NCBI RefSeq assembly: GCF_006386545.1
Contig: NZ_SWAR01000036.1
Coordinates: 1-56,536 of the forward strand
From: Methylibium rhizosphaerae
GTDB taxonomy: Bacteria > Pseudomonadota > Gammaproteobacteria > Burkholderiales > Burkholderiaceae_C
DNA length: 56,536 bases
Direction: 5' to 3'
Shown here: positions 7,998 through 16,405 of the stretch, one piece after another
How positions within the stretch are numbered: the stretch's first letter is position 1
Layout: each line of letters starts with the position of its first letter
Position numbers and translations under genes: made by a program
Notes under the pieces: generated by a model
What the model was told of the DNA's origin: nothing
The model's database searches: none
The model's input: the letters and a program-made list of their open reading frames with translations, nothing else

Positions 7998-8849
7998 CTA
8001 TGCCCTGGTCTTCACCGCCACCAGCGCCGCACCGACGATCAAGAGGGCGGCCGCCGCGATGTGCAGCGTGAACGGTCGCTGCGTCACCACCATCAGCAAG
8101 GCGGTCGACAACAGCGGCGTCAGGTAGCTCAGCACGCCGATCGTGCGCGGGTCGCCGCGCTTGAGCGCCGCGTCCCACAGAAAAAACGCCGCCCCCAGCG
8201 GGCCCAGCCCCATCAGCGCGATGAGGCCGAGGTCACGCCCGCCCAAGGCGGCTGCCGGCTCCAGCAGCAGGTGGCAACCCAGCGCCAGCAGGCCCGACAC
8301 GATGCCGAACAGCCCGATCGCCGCAGTGGGGAAGGCTTCACCGCGCTCGACCAGCCGGCGCGACATCAACGAATAGCTGCCCCAGATGAACGCCGATCCG
8401 AGCGCCGGCAGGTAGCCCCAGGCAAACCCGCCGGTGAGCCCGCGGCCGCCCACGATGGCCAGGGCCGCGCCGGCAAAACCCGCCACCGCCGCGCCCACAT
8501 GCACCGCATGCAGCCTCACGCTGGGCAGGAACAGCGGCGCCAGCACCACGATGAACAGCGGCCACAGGTAGTTGACGAGGTTGGCCTCCACCGGCGGCGC
8601 CATCCGCAGCGCGATGAACAGCAGGAAGTGAAAACCGAACAGGCCATACACCCCCAGCGCGAGCGCCTTGCCGCTCACCCGCCAGGCGCGCCAGTGCGGC
8701 CAGGCCGGCAGGCTGCCCGCCAGCAAGGCCAGGCCGGTGAGCAGGAAGGGCGGCACATGCGACAGCGCAACGCCGAGCGAGGCCAGCAGAGCCCACAGCG
8801 CAATCGCGCCGAGGGCCAGCAGGTTGGGATGCAGTGCAGTGGGAGACAT
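7998..8849 (-). CDS. EamA-type drug/metabolite exporter (DMT superfamily)
   Basis: A 283-residue inner-membrane protein with about ten hydrophobic segments and the two-fold EamA repeat typical of DMT exporters. Glutamate in PPVEANLVNYLWPLFIVVLAPL and the SAFIWGSYSLMSRR stretch at the start of the second repeat are characteristic. The ATG at 8849 (MSPTALHPN) starts directly before the first membrane segment; an in-frame extension to 8918 would add a charged, non-hydrophobic tail. The substrate is unknown. The adjacent AraC regulator at 8926 lies on the same strand. Confidence 0.88.
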   Translation of the reverse strand: MSPTALHPNLLALGAIALWALLASLGVALSHVPPFLLTGLALLAGSLPAWPHWRAWRVSGKALALGVYGLFGFHFLLFIALRMAPPVEANLVNYLWPLFIVVLAPLFLPSVRLHAVHVGAAVAGFAGAALAIVGGRGLTGGFAWGYLPALGSAFIWGSYSLMSRRLVERGEAFPTAAIGLFGIVSGLLALGCHLLLEPAAALGGRDLGLIALMGLGPLGAAFFLWDAALKRGDPRTIGVLSYLTPLLSTALLMVVTQRPFTLHIAAAALLIVGAALVAVKTRA

Positions 8850-8925
8850 GATGGCGCGAGAGCCTAAGGGCAGACGCGCCGGCGCCTCGTTGCGCAACGC
8901 CGGCCGGTCGTCGCGCAATCACGGT

Positions 8926-9642
8926 TCAGGGGCGAAGGCCGGCACGGCGCATGGCGGCCGTCAGCGCCGAGGGCGAGCGGTAGCCGCAGCGCTGCGCCAC
9001 CTCGGCGACCGGCACGCCCCGCTCACGCAGGCGGCGGGCCGCCACGAGCCGCCGCGCGCGCAGCCATGCCAGCGGCGGCAACCCGCGTTCGGCCACGCAG
9101 CGCGCGGCGAACTGCGACGGGCTCAGGTGCACCTGCGCGGCAAGCGCGGCCACGTCGAGCGACGCATCGAGATGCGCATCCACCCAGGCCTGCAGCCGCG
9201 GCCAGTCGATCGGGCGCCGGGCTCTCGGCAGCGCGCTGGCGGCCTCCCGCCCGGCCCACAGCGAGGCGCTCAGCAGTTCGATGGCGGCCGCAGGCAGCGG
9301 CTCGGTGCCGCGGCTGTCGAAGTAGCGCAGCAGGTGGGCGAGCCCCGGGTCGGTGGACCACACCCGCCCGGCCAGCGGCTCGAGCGCCGACTCGGCGATG
9401 TCGAGCACGAAGCAGCGCACCGGGGCCCGCTCGTGCCTGGCCGCCCAGAAGTCGTGCCGGGCGCCCGGTGGAATGACCGCCACCAGCCCCGCCGTCATGC
9501 GTGCCCCGCGCCCTTCGACGTCGAGCTCGAGCGCGCCGTCCCAGCCCCACAGCACCTGGTAGTGCCCGTGCGCATGGCTGCCCGGCGATGCGCCATAGCG
9601 CCGCAGGCTGAGCGTGGGATGTTCGAGGGGCATGTCGGCCAT
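8926..9642 (-). CDS. AraC-family transcriptional regulator
   Basis: The 238-residue protein has an N-terminal cupin-like sensor region (GSHAHGHYQVLWGWDGALELDVEG) and a C-terminal AraC DNA-binding domain of two helix-turn-helices (DVAALAAQVHLSPSQFAARCVAERG and VAEVAQRCGYRSPSALTAAMRRAG). Such proteins activate nearby genes in response to small ligands. It lies 76 bases upstream of the DMT exporter gene on the same strand, so control of that exporter is a reasonable guess. It is followed on the right by rsgA on the same strand, 21 bases away. Confidence 0.88.
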   Translation of the reverse strand: MADMPLEHPTLSLRRYGASPGSHAHGHYQVLWGWDGALELDVEGRGARMTAGLVAVIPPGARHDFWAARHERAPVRCFVLDIAESALEPLAGRVWSTDPGLAHLLRYFDSRGTEPLPAAAIELLSASLWAGREAASALPRARRPIDWPRLQAWVDAHLDASLDVAALAAQVHLSPSQFAARCVAERGLPPLAWLRARRLVAARRLRERGVPVAEVAQRCGYRSPSALTAAMRRAGLRP

Positions 9643-9663
9643 GGTGGGCCACGAGCATAGCGC

Positions 9664-10740
9664 TCACTCCCCGCGCTTGGCCTTCATGTGCACGCGCGCC
9701 GCACGGCCGCGCGCCTTCCACAGGCTGACCTCCTGCTTGCGGTCCAGCGCCGTCATCGTGTCGCGGCGCAACTCGCGCTGCAGCTTGTGGAAGTTGTGCA
9801 GCCGGTCGGCCGGCACCGCCGCGCGCACCGCACAGCCCGGCTCGCCCTGGTGGCCGCAGTCGCGGAAGCGGCAGTGCGCGGCGAGCGAGGCGATGTCGGC
9901 GAACGCCGCGTCGAGCACCTGCTCGTCGCCATCGGGCCGCAGTGTGCGCACCCCGGGGGTGTCGATCACGCAGGCCCCGCCGGGCAGCAGGTGCAGCGAG
10001 CGCGCCGTGGTGGTGTGGCGGCCGCGCTGGTCGCCGGCGCGCACGGCGCCGGTGTCCTGTGTCGCCTCGCCAAGCAGGGTGTTGGTGAGCGTGGACTTCC
10101 CGGCGCCGCTCGAGCCCAGCAGCACGACGGTCTGCCCGGCCCCGAGATAGGGCTCGAGCGCCTGCGCGGCCGACGCCGACTGGGTGTCCAGCGCATGCAC
10201 CGGCAGGTCGGCGGGCAGCCGCTCGCGCAGCAGCGCAACCGACGCGTCCACGTCGGCGCACAGGTCGGCCTTGCTCAGCACCACCACCGGCCACACGCCG
10301 CTGCCCGACACGATGGCCAGGAAGCGCTCGAGCCGCCGCGGGTTGAAATCGCCGTCCAGGCCCATCACGAGCAGCGCGGTGTCGACATTGCTCACCACCG
10401 CATGACGCCGGCCGTCGCCGTCGCGCCGGGCGAGCGATGCGAGCGGCGGCAAGCGTTCGGCCACCCACAGGCCGCCGTGCGCGTCGGGTTCGGCGAGCAC
10501 CCAGTCGCCGGTGGCGATGGCATCGCCTTCGTCGGCCAGAGCCCGGTACAGCCGGGGTAGGAGCCGCGCGGCAAACTGCCGTTCGCCGTCGTGCAACTGC
10601 ACCGTTTCGCGGTGCACTTCGATCACCCGCATCGCGCGGGCGTTTTCGTTTTCTTCTTCAGAGGCAAGGTTGAACAGGGCTTGCGCCACGGCCGAGGAAA
10701 GGCCGATGCGGCGCAGGCGCTCGAAATCGAGGTCCTGCAT
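9664..10740 (-). CDS. rsgA: Small ribosomal subunit biogenesis GTPase RsgA
   Basis: RsgA is the circularly permuted GTPase that checks maturation of the 30S subunit. The 358-residue protein has an OB-fold N-terminus, then the permuted G motifs: VVLSKADLC (G4) precedes GSSGAGKSTLTN (P-loop) and DTPGVRTL (G3). A C-terminal zinc site is formed by CRFRDCGHQGEPGC. The start at 10740 (MQDLDFERLRRIG) is chosen because the reading frame upstream to 10968 has no family similarity. A 20-codon ORF with a strong ribosome-binding site lies 125 bases upstream on the same strand. Confidence 0.94.
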   Translation of the reverse strand: MQDLDFERLRRIGLSSAVAQALFNLASEEENENARAMRVIEVHRETVQLHDGERQFAARLLPRLYRALADEGDAIATGDWVLAEPDAHGGLWVAERLPPLASLARRDGDGRRHAVVSNVDTALLVMGLDGDFNPRRLERFLAIVSGSGVWPVVVLSKADLCADVDASVALLRERLPADLPVHALDTQSASAAQALEPYLGAGQTVVLLGSSGAGKSTLTNTLLGEATQDTGAVRAGDQRGRHTTTARSLHLLPGGACVIDTPGVRTLRPDGDEQVLDAAFADIASLAAHCRFRDCGHQGEPGCAVRAAVPADRLHNFHKLQRELRRDTMTALDRKQEVSLWKARGRAARVHMKAKRGE

Positions 10741-10864
10741 GGCGAGGTTCCATCCGCAAGGAAAAGACAGGGCGGGCCGCGCACCAGACTGCGCGGCAAC
10801 GGCGGGATGAACGGAACGGAACTCTCGGCAGCAGGCGCGGACTCGGCAGTCCGCGGGAAGCGGC

Positions 10865-10927
10865 TCAGCGCGCGATGGCCGAGCGTGCCGTTCCGGAGGC
10901 GCAGAGATCAGTCGCGAGTCGTTCCAT
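10865..10927 (-). CDS. Candidate 20-codon leader peptide upstream of rsgA
   Basis: A short ORF, MERLATDLCASGTARSAIAR, starts with ATG at 10927 and is preceded by AAAGGAGA five to six bases upstream, a better ribosome-binding site than that of rsgA itself. It ends 124 bases before the rsgA start. It is too short for a known protein family and could be a translated leader, a standalone micropeptide, or chance. The quality of its Shine-Dalgarno sequence is the only positive evidence. Confidence 0.35.
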   Translation of the reverse strand: MERLATDLCASGTARSAIAR

Positions 10928-11020
10928 GGCTGTCTCCTTTCCGGATCGAACATTGAAGAAGGCCGCAAGTGTGCAGGCGCCGGCGCCCGCGGTCAACCAA
11001 CCCGCTACAGTTCGCGCCGC

Positions 11021-12445
11021 ATGTTCACCATCTCCCGCGCCTCGTTCCGGCAGTTGCTGCTGGTGGCGTTTCTGCTCATCGCCGGCCTGCTGGCTGCCGC
11101 GTCGCTCGGCGGCCTGTTCACGCTCGAGCGGCTGCTCGGCCAGAGCCGCGCCGCCGCCGATCGTGCGGTGCAGCTCACCGCGGCCACGCAGCAGCTGGCC
11201 GAGCGCAGCGTGGCGATGGAGCGCGCCGCGCGGCAGTACATGGTGCTCGACGACCCGGCGTTGCTGAGCCGCTTCGAGGAAGCCACGGCCGACGCGACCC
11301 GCGTGCTCGAAGAGCTGCTGGCGCAGCAGCTGCCGCGTGCGCTGGCCGACCAGTGGCGCAGCCGGCTGGCGCTGATCACCGAGCAGCTCGAAGGGCCTAA
11401 GCCGACGGTGCGGCAGCGCGAGCTGGCGCTGGCCGCCGAATTCCGCGAGCTCGACCTCGTCAATGCCGACATCGCCCAGCAGGTGCGCAAGGGCAACGAG
11501 GAACGCAACCGGCTGCTGCAGGACGAGCTCGAAGCCGGCCGCGAGGCGCTGGGCCGCCAGGTGCTGGGCGCCATCGTGCTGGCCATCGTGCTGGCGCTGG
11601 GCTTCGGCCTCTGGCTCACGCGGCCGCTCAAGCGGCTCGAGCAGGCCATCGTGGGCCTGGGCGAGAACCGGCTCGACCAGCCGGTGGGCATCCGCGGGCC
11701 GGCCGACCTGCGCTCGCTGGGCCAGCGCCTCGAGTGGCTGCGCCTGCGCCTGAAGGAGCTCGACGAGGACAAGGCGCGTTTCCTGCGCCACGTGTCGCAC
11801 GAACTCAAGACGCCGCTGGCGGCCTTGCGCGAAGGCGTGGCGCTGCTCGAGGACGGCGTGGCCGGCGAGATGAGCGCCGACCAGCGCGAGATCGTGCGCA
11901 TCCTCCATCACAACGCGCTGTCGCTGCAGGCGCAGATCGAGAACCTGCTGCGCTTCAACGCGGCGGCCTTCGAGGCGCGCCAGCTGAGCCGGCGCAAGAT
12001 CGAGCTGGGCGGCCTGCTGCGCAGCCTGGCCGCCGAACAGCAGCTGCAATGGCAGGCGCGGCAGCTGCAGGTGCTCATCGAAGGCGGCCCGCTTGCGGCC
12101 GACGTGGACCCCGAGAAAATGAGCGCTGCACTCGGTAACTTATTGTCGAATGCCATTCGGTTCAGTCCGCCGGGCGGTAGCATCCGGTTCGCACTCAGCC
12201 GGCAGCGGGGGCTGGCCTGCATCGACATCAGCGACCAGGGCCCGGGCGTGGCCGAAGGCGACCGCGCACGAGTCTTCGAGCCGTTCTATCGTGGCGAACG
12301 CCAGCCCGAAGGGGCGCTGCGCGGCACCGGCATCGGCCTGTCGATCGTGCGCGAATACATCGAAGCGCACGGCGGCCGGGTCGAGTTGCTGCCCGACGGC
12401 CCGGGCGCCCATTTCCGTATCGAACTTCCACATGCCGCTGACTGA
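11021..12445 (+). CDS. Sensor histidine kinase, GlrK/QseE type
   Basis: A 474-residue inner-membrane sensor kinase. Two membrane segments (about residues 10-32 and 182-202) enclose a helical periplasmic domain, then a HAMP linker, the H box FLRHVSHELKTPLAAL with phosphoacceptor H260, the N box LGNLLSNAIRFSPPGG, and ATP-lid motifs DQGPGV and GTGIGLSIVREYIEAHGG. Gene order kinase - QseG-like lipoprotein - sigma-54 response regulator matches the glrK-qseG-glrR (qseEGF) arrangement of enterobacteria, which is the main reason for the name. It overlaps the lipoprotein gene by 14 bases. Confidence 0.85.
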   Translation: MFTISRASFRQLLLVAFLLIAGLLAAASLGGLFTLERLLGQSRAAADRAVQLTAATQQLAERSVAMERAARQYMVLDDPALLSRFEEATADATRVLEELLAQQLPRALADQWRSRLALITEQLEGPKPTVRQRELALAAEFRELDLVNADIAQQVRKGNEERNRLLQDELEAGREALGRQVLGAIVLAIVLALGFGLWLTRPLKRLEQAIVGLGENRLDQPVGIRGPADLRSLGQRLEWLRLRLKELDEDKARFLRHVSHELKTPLAALREGVALLEDGVAGEMSADQREIVRILHHNALSLQAQIENLLRFNAAAFEARQLSRRKIELGGLLRSLAAEQQLQWQARQLQVLIEGGPLAADVDPEKMSAALGNLLSNAIRFSPPGGSIRFALSRQRGLACIDISDQGPGVAEGDRARVFEPFYRGERQPEGALRGTGIGLSIVREYIEAHGGRVELLPDGPGAHFRIELPHAAD

Positions 12446-13103
12446 CGCCCATACCTCACCTGCCTGGAGGCGCCGCAGCCGTTGTGCGGCCGCCTGCCTG
12501 CTGGCGGCCGGCATCGGTCTGGCGTGTACGCCCCTCATGCCGCAGCCGGCACCGGCTCCGGCGATCCCATCACCGCCGCCGCCACCGCCTCCGCCGCCCG
12601 CGGTCACGGTGTACGTGCCGCAGCTGGAGCCGGTCGACGTGGCTGCGCGCCACCTGCTGGGCTACCAGGAGCGCCTGCTGCAGCTGAGCCCTGGCGATCT
12701 CGCCCAGGAAGTGGCACGCCTGGGAGACGGCTCCGCTTCGCCCCAGGCCGCCATGGACCTCGCGCTTGCGCTGGGCCACACCCGCAGCCCCGGCGACCTG
12801 CTGCGCGCGCAGGGCTTGCTCGACCAGGTGCTGCGCAACAGCTCGCCGCAGGCGCAGCCCTGGCATGCCTTTGCCCGGCTGCTGCAGGCCCGGTACGTCG
12901 AGCAGCGGCGCGCCGAGGAGCAGACCGAAAAGCTGAATGCGCAGCTGCGCGACGCGCAGCGCGACAACCAGCGAAAGATCGACCAGTTGAACGAGAAGCT
13001 GGAAGCGCTCAAGAACATCGAGCGCAGCCTGAACAGCCGGCCCCAACCCGGGCCGCCCCCGTCGCCGGCGTCACCCGCGCCGGCGGCCCGACCCGCACCG
13101 TAG
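12432..13103 (+). CDS. QseG-like outer-membrane lipoprotein
   Basis: The 223-residue product has a signal peptide with lipobox-like GIGLAC (C32), a proline-rich linker, a helical domain (LLGYQERLLQLSPGDLAQEVARL) and a coiled coil rich in Q, R and E at about residues 155-200. Its position between a GlrK-type kinase and a GlrR-type regulator, with a start codon inside the kinase gene, matches QseG (YfhG), a lipoprotein reported to modulate the sensor kinase in enterobacteria. Similarity is by architecture and context rather than clear sequence motifs. Confidence 0.65.
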   Translation: MPLTDAHTSPAWRRRSRCAAACLLAAGIGLACTPLMPQPAPAPAIPSPPPPPPPPPAVTVYVPQLEPVDVAARHLLGYQERLLQLSPGDLAQEVARLGDGSASPQAAMDLALALGHTRSPGDLLRAQGLLDQVLRNSSPQAQPWHAFARLLQARYVEQRRAEEQTEKLNAQLRDAQRDNQRKIDQLNEKLEALKNIERSLNSRPQPGPPPSPASPAPAARPAP

Positions 13104-13141
13104 TGACCGACGAAATGAGCCTCCTGCCTTACCCATCCACG

Positions 13142-13314
13142 CGGGCCGCCGCGCCGGGCCGCCCCAAGCAAGGCCCGACCCTCCCGGAGGGTCGATCGCC
13201 GTACTCGGCGAGCGGGGTGCAGTCATGCCGGGCCGCCGCGCCGGGCCGCCCCAAGCAAGGCCCGACCCTCCCGGAGGGTCGATCGCCGTACTCGGCGAGC
13301 GGGGTGCAGTCATG
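13142..13314. repeat. Perfect tandem duplication of an 87-bp unit with two hairpins
   Basis: Two copies, 13142-13228 and 13229-13314, are identical over the whole unit. Each contains a hairpin CGACCCTC-CCG-GAGGGTCG (8-bp arms) and a smaller one CGCCG-TACT-CGGCG, and each ends in GTGCAGTCATG. The second ATG is the start of the response regulator gene; the first ATG, at 13225, is in the same frame because 87 is divisible by three. The unit may be a dispersed REP-like element of the lineage; only this tandem pair occurs in the window. Confidence 0.9.
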
Positions 13315-14679
13315 AATCATGTGATGCTGGTCGACGACGACGCCGACCTGCTGCGCCTGCTGTCGATGCGCCTTTCCGCCGCCGGCTATCGCGTGACCGC
13401 CGTCGAAAGCGCCGAGGACGCCCTCGCCCGCCTCGCGGTCGAACGCCCGCAGCTGGTGGTGAGCGACGTGCAGCTGCCCGGCAAGGACGGCATGCAGCTG
13501 TTCGATGCGATCCGCGCCAAGCACCCGTCGCTGCCGGTGATCATGCTCACCGCGCACGGCACCATCCCCGACGCGGTGGAAGCCACCTCGCGCGGCGTCT
13601 ACACCTACCTCACCAAGCCCTTCGACGGCAAGGCGCTGCTCGACACCATTGCGCAGGCGCTGTCGCTCGCGGCGCCGCCGGGCATCGGCCCGCGCGAAGG
13701 CGACGTGTGGCGCGAAGCCATCGTGAGCCGCTCGAACGTGATGGCCGAGCTGCTGGCCGAGGCCAAGCTGGTGGCCGGCTCCGACGCCAGCGTGCTGATC
13801 CGCGGCGAGAGCGGCACCGGCAAGGAGCTGCTCGCGCATGCCATCCACGATGCGAGCTCACGCTCGAGCCGGCCCTTCGTCGCAGTGAACTGCGGCGCCA
13901 TACCCGAGAACCTGCTCGAGTCGGAACTTTTTGGACACGTGAAAGGCGCTTTTACCGGCGCCGTGGCCAACCACAGAGGGCTGTTCCAGGCGGCGGATGG
14001 CGGCACCTTGTTTCTAGATGAAATCGGCGACATGCCCTTGCCGCTGCAGGTGAAGCTGTTGCGTGTGTTGCAAGAGCGCATGGTGCGGCCGGTGGGCGCC
14101 ACCGAAGCCATTCCCGTGGACGTGCGCATCATGTCGGCCACGCACCGCGATCTCGACGGCGCGATGCGCGAAGGCCAGTTCCGCGAAGACCTCTACTACC
14201 GCCTCAACGTGGTGTCGCTCACCGTGCCGCCGCTGGCGGCGCGCCGCGAAGACATCCCGCTGCTGGCCAATCATTTCCTCTCGAGGCTGGCCGACAAATA
14301 CGGCAAGCGGGTCAACGGTTTCGCCTCCGACGCCCTGAAGGCGCTGGCCACCGCCTCGTGGCCGGGCAACGTGCGCCAGCTGCACAACGTGGTCGAGCAG
14401 GTCACCGCGCTGGCCACCACGCCGCTCATTCCGCTGGCCCTGGTGCAGCGCGCCCTGCGCGTGCCCACGATGGAAGTGCTGAGCTATGCCGAGGCCCGCA
14501 CCCGGTTCGAACGCGAGTACCTGGTGGGCCTGCTGAAGATGACCGACGGCAACGTGGCCGATGCCGCGCGCCTGGCAGAACGTAACCGCACCGAGTTCTA
14601 CCGCCTGCTCCAGAAGCACGGCCTGACCCCTGGGCAGTTCCGCGGCGACCCGCCGGCCGAACCCCTGGTCGCTGAATAG
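13312..14679 (+). CDS. Sigma-54-dependent response regulator, GlrR/QseF type
   Basis: A 455-residue three-domain regulator. The receiver (1-120) has the acidic pocket VDDDAD and phosphoacceptor D52 in VVSDVQLPG. The AAA+ domain carries Walker A GESGTGKE, the sigma-54 contact loop GAFTGA and Walker B GGTLFLDEIGD. A Fis-type helix-turn-helix (NVADAARLAERNRTEFYRLLQ) ends the protein. It acts with the kinase encoded at 11021. The start at 13312 is the usual receiver start; the in-frame ATG at 13225 in the first repeat copy would add 29 unrelated residues. A sigma-54-type promoter stands 155 bp downstream, before opgG. Confidence 0.92.
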   Translation: MNHVMLVDDDADLLRLLSMRLSAAGYRVTAVESAEDALARLAVERPQLVVSDVQLPGKDGMQLFDAIRAKHPSLPVIMLTAHGTIPDAVEATSRGVYTYLTKPFDGKALLDTIAQALSLAAPPGIGPREGDVWREAIVSRSNVMAELLAEAKLVAGSDASVLIRGESGTGKELLAHAIHDASSRSSRPFVAVNCGAIPENLLESELFGHVKGAFTGAVANHRGLFQAADGGTLFLDEIGDMPLPLQVKLLRVLQERMVRPVGATEAIPVDVRIMSATHRDLDGAMREGQFREDLYYRLNVVSLTVPPLAARREDIPLLANHFLSRLADKYGKRVNGFASDALKALATASWPGNVRQLHNVVEQVTALATTPLIPLALVQRALRVPTMEVLSYAEARTRFEREYLVGLLKMTDGNVADAARLAERNRTEFYRLLQKHGLTPGQFRGDPPAEPLVAE

Positions 14680-14712
14680 CGACTGGCTTTTCTTCAATGG
14701 CATCAAGCACTT

Positions 14713-14758
14713 GCGGCGCCCTCGGGCGCCGCAGTCGCCAGGGCCCGACGCTTTTTTT
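14713..14758 (+). terminator. Candidate terminator after the response regulator gene
   Basis: A GC-rich hairpin GCGGCGCC-CTCG-GGCGCCGC (14713-14732) lies 34 bases after the stop codon and is followed 19 bases later by a run of seven T (14752-14758). The T-run does not directly abut the stem, so termination efficiency is uncertain. It separates the signalling genes from opgGH. Confidence 0.45.
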
Positions 14759-14833
14759 GTTGCAATGCCGCATTTGCGCGCAATTTGCCGCCGGAACGCT
14801 CACAAGTCATTGATTTAAAAGGACTTCCCCCTT

Positions 14834-14848
14834 TGGCATAGGCGTTGC
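14834..14848 (+). promoter_or_regulatory. Sigma-54 (-24/-12) promoter of opgGH
   Basis: TGGCATAGGCGTTGC matches the sigma-54 consensus (TGGCAC-N5-TTGC) with the required 10 bp between the GG (14835-14836) and GC (14847-14848) doublets. The predicted transcription start is about 14860, one base before the opgG ATG, so the mRNA would be almost leaderless. The gene immediately upstream encodes a sigma-54 activator, which makes a functional link attractive. Experimental support is absent. Confidence 0.6.
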
Positions 14849-14860
14849 GATAGGTCCGGG

Positions 14861-16405
14861 ATGCAAATCTCCCGCCCCTTTCGCCTCCCTCTCAGGCCGG
14901 GCGCGGTGTGTGTCGGTTTCTTGCTCGCCGGGCTGGTGGCCGGCGGCACCGCACACGCTGCGAGCTTCGGCTTCGAAGACGTGGCCGAGCGTGCACAGGC
15001 GCTCGCCCGCGAACCGTATCGCCCGAAGGCCTCGACCCTGCCCGCCGAGCTGAAGGCGCTCACCTACGACCAGTACCGCGACATCCGCTTCAAGCCCGAG
15101 CGCGCGCTGTGGCGCCGCGAGAAGCTGCCCTTCGAGGTGATGTTCTTCCACCTCGGGAAATTCCAGACCGAGCCGGTGCTCATCAACGAAGTCACGCCGC
15201 AGGGCGTGAAGCACCTCACCTTCGACCGCAACGACTTCGACTACGGCAAGAACAAGCTCGCGCCCCAGGCCTGGGGCGACGTGGGCTATGCGGGCTTCCG
15301 GGTGCACTACCCGCTCAACAACGACAAGTACAAGGACGAGGTCGTCGTCTTCCTCGGCGCCAGCTACTTCCGCGCCCTCGGCGCCCAGCAGCGCTACGGC
15401 CTGTCGGCCCGCGGCCTGGCCATCGACACGGTGGGCGGCAAGGGCGAGGAGTTCCCGCGCTTCTCGGAGTTCTGGATCGAGCGGCCCGGCGCCAACGCCA
15501 AGTCGCTGGTGATCCATGCGCTGCTCGAGTCGCCGCGGGCCACCGGGGCCTACCGCTTCGAGGTGAAGCCCGGCACCGAGACGGTGACGGAGGTGCGCTC
15601 GAAGCTCTTCCTGCGCGCCGGCGTGGCCACGCTGGGCGTGGCGCCGCTCACGAGCATGTTCATGTTCGGCGAGAACCAGCCGCACCGCACCGACTTCCGC
15701 CCCGAGGTGCACGACTCCGACGGCCTGATGGTGGCCACCGGCGAGGGCGAATGGATCTGGCGCCCGCTGCAGAACCCCAAGCGCACCCTGACCACTTCGT
15801 TCGCGATGAAGTCGCTGCGCGGTTTCGGGCTCTTGCAGCGCGACCGCAACTTCGCCAACTACGAGGACACCGAAGCACGCTACGAACTGCGGCCCAGCGC
15901 ATGGATCTCCCCGGTGGGCGAGTGGGGCCCGGGCCGGGTGGAGCTGGTGCAGCTTTCAACGCCCGACGAGACCAACGACAACATCGTTGCCTACTGGGTG
16001 CCCGAGAAGCCGCCGGCCCCCGGCCAGCCGCTCGAGCTGGCCTACCAGATGCGCTGGCAGGGCAGCCAGCCGCAGCGGCCGCCCGGCGCCTGGGTGGTGC
16101 AGTCGCGGCTGGGCCGCGGCTTCGACGAGCTGGCCCCCAACGAGCACCAGTACGTCGTCGACTTCGCCGGCCCCGCCATCGACAAGCTGCCGGCCGACGC
16201 GCCGGTCAAGGCGGTCGTCTCGGCCGATGCCAACGGCGAGATCGTCGAGCGCAACGCCTTCCGCAACGAAGCCACCGGTGCGTGGCGCATGACGCTGCGC
16301 GTCAAGCAGATCAAGGCCACGCAGCCGGTGGAGCTGCGCGGTTTCCTTCAACACGGCAACGACATCCTGAGCGAAACATGGAGCAACGTCATCCCTCCGC
16401 AATGA
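14861..16405 (+). CDS. opgG: Glucan biosynthesis protein G (osmoregulated periplasmic glucans)
   Basis: OpgG (MdoG) is the periplasmic protein needed to branch or release osmoregulated periplasmic glucans made by OpgH. The 514-residue length is typical. A signal peptide (residues 1-33, cleavage after TAHA) is followed by family motifs FGFEDVAERAQALAREPYRP, LTYDQYRDIRFKPERALW, FFHLGKFQ and ENQPHRTDFRPEVHDSDGL. It overlaps opgH by four bases or 28 bases depending on the opgH start. A sigma-54-type promoter ends one base upstream, so translation may be leaderless; no Shine-Dalgarno sequence is seen. Confidence 0.94.
   Translation: MQISRPFRLPLRPGAVCVGFLLAGLVAGGTAHAASFGFEDVAERAQALAREPYRPKASTLPAELKALTYDQYRDIRFKPERALWRREKLPFEVMFFHLGKFQTEPVLINEVTPQGVKHLTFDRNDFDYGKNKLAPQAWGDVGYAGFRVHYPLNNDKYKDEVVVFLGASYFRALGAQQRYGLSARGLAIDTVGGKGEEFPRFSEFWIERPGANAKSLVIHALLESPRATGAYRFEVKPGTETVTEVRSKLFLRAGVATLGVAPLTSMFMFGENQPHRTDFRPEVHDSDGLMVATGEGEWIWRPLQNPKRTLTTSFAMKSLRGFGLLQRDRNFANYEDTEARYELRPSAWISPVGEWGPGRVELVQLSTPDETNDNIVAYWVPEKPPAPGQPLELAYQMRWQGSQPQRPPGAWVVQSRLGRGFDELAPNEHQYVVDFAGPAIDKLPADAPVKAVVSADANGEIVERNAFRNEATGAWRMTLRVKQIKATQPVELRGFLQHGNDILSETWSNVIPPQ

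Noticed and set aside
10741-10968. N-terminally extended rsgA
   Set aside because: The 76 extra codons have no RsgA similarity and overlap the candidate leader ORF region.
13225-13311. Upstream in-frame ATG as start of the response regulator
   Set aside because: It would add 29 residues encoded by the repeat unit, unlike any receiver domain; the ATG at 13312 matches the usual receiver start.
14908-16377. Long open frame in another phase across opgG (part of a 1223-codon frame)
   Set aside because: It is a G+C-driven shadow; only its part from about 16378 onward is real (opgH). Upstream it is an arginine/alanine-rich translation of opgG in the wrong frame.
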